Below the pieces are notes generated by a model that was given only the letters and a program-made list of their open reading frames with translations, made no database searches and had not been told where the DNA came from. Source: an uncultured Eubacteriales bacterium (lineage in GTDB: Bacteria; Bacillota; Clostridia; UMGS1810). Taken from it: a stretch of DNA of 7,706 nt. The stretch spans positions 1 to 7,706 of the forward strand of contig USKN01000088.1 in assembly GCA_900555295.1 (NCBI GenBank), given 5' to 3'. The stretch's first letter is position 1. Each line of letters begins with the position of its first letter. Both the position numbers and the translations under genes were made by a program. Shown here one piece after another: positions 5,729 to 7,706 of the stretch.

Positions 5729-7697
5729 AAAGTGTTTTAAATAATTTAATAAATTTATGTTTGTCGGTTATGTTTCTTATACCCTTTATTTTTTCGTCAA
5801 CTTCGGTTAATGAAACAAACGACTTATAAAACTTTTTAATTATTTCTTTTACTTGCTCACTTTCATCAGGGTCAAAAGCAAGCAAAAATATTAAATCAAC
5901 ATCATCGCTGTCATCGCGCCATTTAACAGGTTTTTTTAAACTCATAAATGCAACTGCTGAGCGGTTTACATATTCACTTAATCCGTGCGGCATTGCTATG
6001 CCCTTGCCTATTTCGGTAGATGTACTGTTTTCTCTGTCAAAAACAGTTTCTTTAAATTTGTCGTTTACATAACCCAGGCTTTCAAGCTTTTCACACATAT
6101 ACGATAACAAATCATCTTTTGACTTATATTCAGACTGCGGAAAAACCAATTCCTCGGTAAAAAGCGATATATTGGGGTATATATCCGTAACATTATTCTT
6201 TTTTGATAAATGAAATGAACGTATTTTTTCTTCAATCTTTTTTACATCGTCATTATCAAACAAATGACTTACAACCACAACGTCTTTGCTTATTCTGTAT
6301 CCGTCGAGCGGTACTGTTGAAATAACAAAATCGCATATTTCTTTTTTTATGCTTGCCATATCCCTGTTTGAAAGCACTGATGTTATTTGCAAATCGGAGA
6401 ATTTTCTGCTTATTTTTTCTTTAAGTATTTGCGAAATGCCTATGCCGTAATCGCAAACTATACAAGCCGATGTTCCGGCAAGTCTTCGCTCAATTGCACC
6501 TCCGATATAAAGCGCTATAAGACCTACTTCATGTTCGTTAATTTTAAGGCCGAGTTCTTTTTCAAAAAAGTTTTCAAGCGTCCACGCTATTGCCATAAGA
6601 TTTGGATACTTGTCCTTTATTTGAGGCAGAAGACGGTTTTTGTAATCAACTCCGAATTTAAGCCTTGCTATCATCGGTTTAAGCTGCAAAAACATTTGCC
6701 GAACAAAAAATCTGTCGTGGCGGAGATCGGTTTCGGTAATATCCGAAATAAGATTTACAAGCTTAACGGTTTCGCGGCAAAGTTCTATATTTTCGGTTTC
6801 AAAATGTCTTAAATCATTTTGACTGTCAAAGCTGTGAACCTCCGATATTGAAAAAGCAAAAACAAAGTATTTTTTTTCGTTATCCGAGAGTTTAATATTA
6901 AAACTTTGCTGTGCATACTCAAATGCTTTTTCACCAAACACTATATCCGTAATGCTTTGTTTTGCCGTAAATTTATCCATTGAAACAGTATTGCCTTTTC
7001 TGCTTCTTAAAACGCTTAAACTCAAAAGCATTATAAGATTAACATTTGATGTGTAGCTGAATTTAAGTCCGTTTTCACGTTCAACCTTTAAAACAATTTC
7101 CTGAACGGTATCGGGATTTAATCCGTCTAAAAGCGCACACATTGCAGAATATTCATTTGCCGACATTGTTGAATGTATTGACTCTCTTGCCGGAGCCTCT
7201 TTTGAAATAATATCGGTAAATTCCGAAAAAAAGTTTAAAACTCCGATACGGTAATTAAATTCGTTACATTGAATGTAAATGCCTTTTCCGCGTTTTCGTT
7301 CAAATAATATATGCTGCTTTGAAAACCATTTTTCAACGGTTTTTAAAACCTTTTCGGTCTGTGTTCTGCTCATATAATATTTTTCCGATAATTTCCAGGC
7401 TGTAAGCTCCCCGTCTTTTAAAAGCCGTTTAATAATGTAGTAAACTATTTCAGCATCGTCCTTTTCTTTAGCCATTGCCGTAATGTTTTTCCATTGGCTT
7501 TCATCTGCCGTAAAACTTACGCCTACACGCGGCCGGGTTTCAAGAACTCCCTCACCGTCTATATATTCTTTTAAATATGATATATCGTTTCTTATTGTTT
7601 TTACCGATACATTTAAAATATTGGCAAGATTTTCCAAAGTTGTAAAACCTTTTTCCCTATACAGAGTTTTTAAAATTTCATACTGTCTGCTGTTCAT
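5727..7697 (-). CDS. PRD-containing PTS transcription activator (MtlR/LicR type) with EIIB-like and EIIA-like domains
   Basis: A 656-aa DNA-binding activator whose activity would be set by PTS phosphorylation. The domains in order are: an N-terminal winged HTH (about 5-60, recognition region NVSVKTIRNDIS); a second HTH (about 85-145, including SRTQTEKVLKTVEKW); PRD1 (about 195-300); PRD2 (about 305-405); a GatB-like EIIB domain (about 408-495) with CDYGIGIS and Cys415; and a type-2 EIIA domain (about 512-655) with IGKGIAMPHG and His571. Length and order match MtlR and LicR relatives. Unusually, the four PRD positions that normally hold phospho-histidines read Leu224, Ala281, Gln338 and Tyr397. 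Control would then rest on Cys415 and His571, the sites used by EIIA/EIIB-type partners. ATG 7697-7695 gives a typical opening for this family, but only 9 nt upstream are visible, with no ribosome site in them. As first gene of the operon it probably activates its own transcript. The inducing sugar is unknown. Confidence 0.93.
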   Translation of the reverse strand: MNSRQYEILKTLYREKGFTTLENLANILNVSVKTIRNDISYLKEYIDGEGVLETRPRVGVSFTADESQWKNITAMAKEKDDAEIVYYIIKRLLKDGELTAWKLSEKYYMSRTQTEKVLKTVEKWFSKQHILFERKRGKGIYIQCNEFNYRIGVLNFFSEFTDIISKEAPARESIHSTMSANEYSAMCALLDGLNPDTVQEIVLKVERENGLKFSYTSNVNLIMLLSLSVLRSRKGNTVSMDKFTAKQSITDIVFGEKAFEYAQQSFNIKLSDNEKKYFVFAFSISEVHSFDSQNDLRHFETENIELCRETVKLVNLISDITETDLRHDRFFVRQMFLQLKPMIARLKFGVDYKNRLLPQIKDKYPNLMAIAWTLENFFEKELGLKINEHEVGLIALYIGGAIERRLAGTSACIVCDYGIGISQILKEKISRKFSDLQITSVLSNRDMASIKKEICDFVISTVPLDGYRISKDVVVVSHLFDNDDVKKIEEKIRSFHLSKKNNVTDIYPNISLFTEELVFPQSEYKSKDDLLSYMCEKLESLGYVNDKFKETVFDRENSTSTEIGKGIAMPHGLSEYVNRSAVAFMSLKKPVKWRDDSDDVDLIFLLAFDPDESEQVKEIIKKFYKSFVSLTEVDEKIKGIRNITDKHKFIKLFKTL

Positions 7698-7706
7698 AAA
7701 ATACAG

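Overview
The window holds a single block of eight co-directional genes on the minus strand, so transcription runs from right to left. There is no intact RNA gene, insertion sequence, CRISPR array or long non-coding stretch. The AT-rich sequence, purine-rich Shine-Dalgarno sites (AGGAGG types) before seven of the eight genes, tight gene packing, and an HPr that keeps the Ser46 kinase site all point to a low-GC Firmicute, probably a member of the Clostridia. I cannot place it more finely than that.

In transcription order the genes are: (1) a multidomain PTS-controlled transcription activator of the MtlR/BglG type (HTH, second winged helix, PRD1, PRD2, EIIB-like, EIIA-like; 7697-5727); (2) HPr (5713-5459); (3) Enzyme I (5454-3769); (4) fructose-family EIIA (3769-3320); (5) EIIB (3296-2985); (6) EIIC permease (2937-1861); (7) a class II ketose-bisphosphate-type aldolase (1836-985); and (8) a second, divergent class II aldolase (953-87). 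A hairpin flanked by A and T tracts at 45-77 closes the unit. Intergenic gaps run from a 1-nt overlap to 47 nt, so one polycistronic operon is likely. The promoter lies beyond the right edge and is not visible.

Together the genes form a complete phosphotransferase route: PEP -> Enzyme I (His182) -> HPr (His15) -> EIIA (His67) -> EIIB (Cys9) -> sugar crossing through EIIC. Two aldolases would then cleave the phosphorylated ketose to dihydroxyacetone phosphate plus an aldehyde. No sugar-phosphate kinase such as 1-phosphofructokinase and no isomerase is in the window. The substrate may therefore be cleaved directly as a 1-phosphate, or the kinase is encoded elsewhere.

The most unusual point is in the regulator. 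By alignment to PRD motifs, all four positions where phosphorylatable histidines normally sit are replaced (Leu224, Ala281, Gln338, Tyr397), while the EIIB-like Cys415 and EIIA-like His571 are kept. Also notable are the full set of general PTS proteins placed inside a sugar operon, and the paired aldolases, one of which has Asn in place of the first His of its HxDH motif. I see no wholly new type of system here; it is best described as an uncharacterised, self-contained ketose PTS/aldolase operon.
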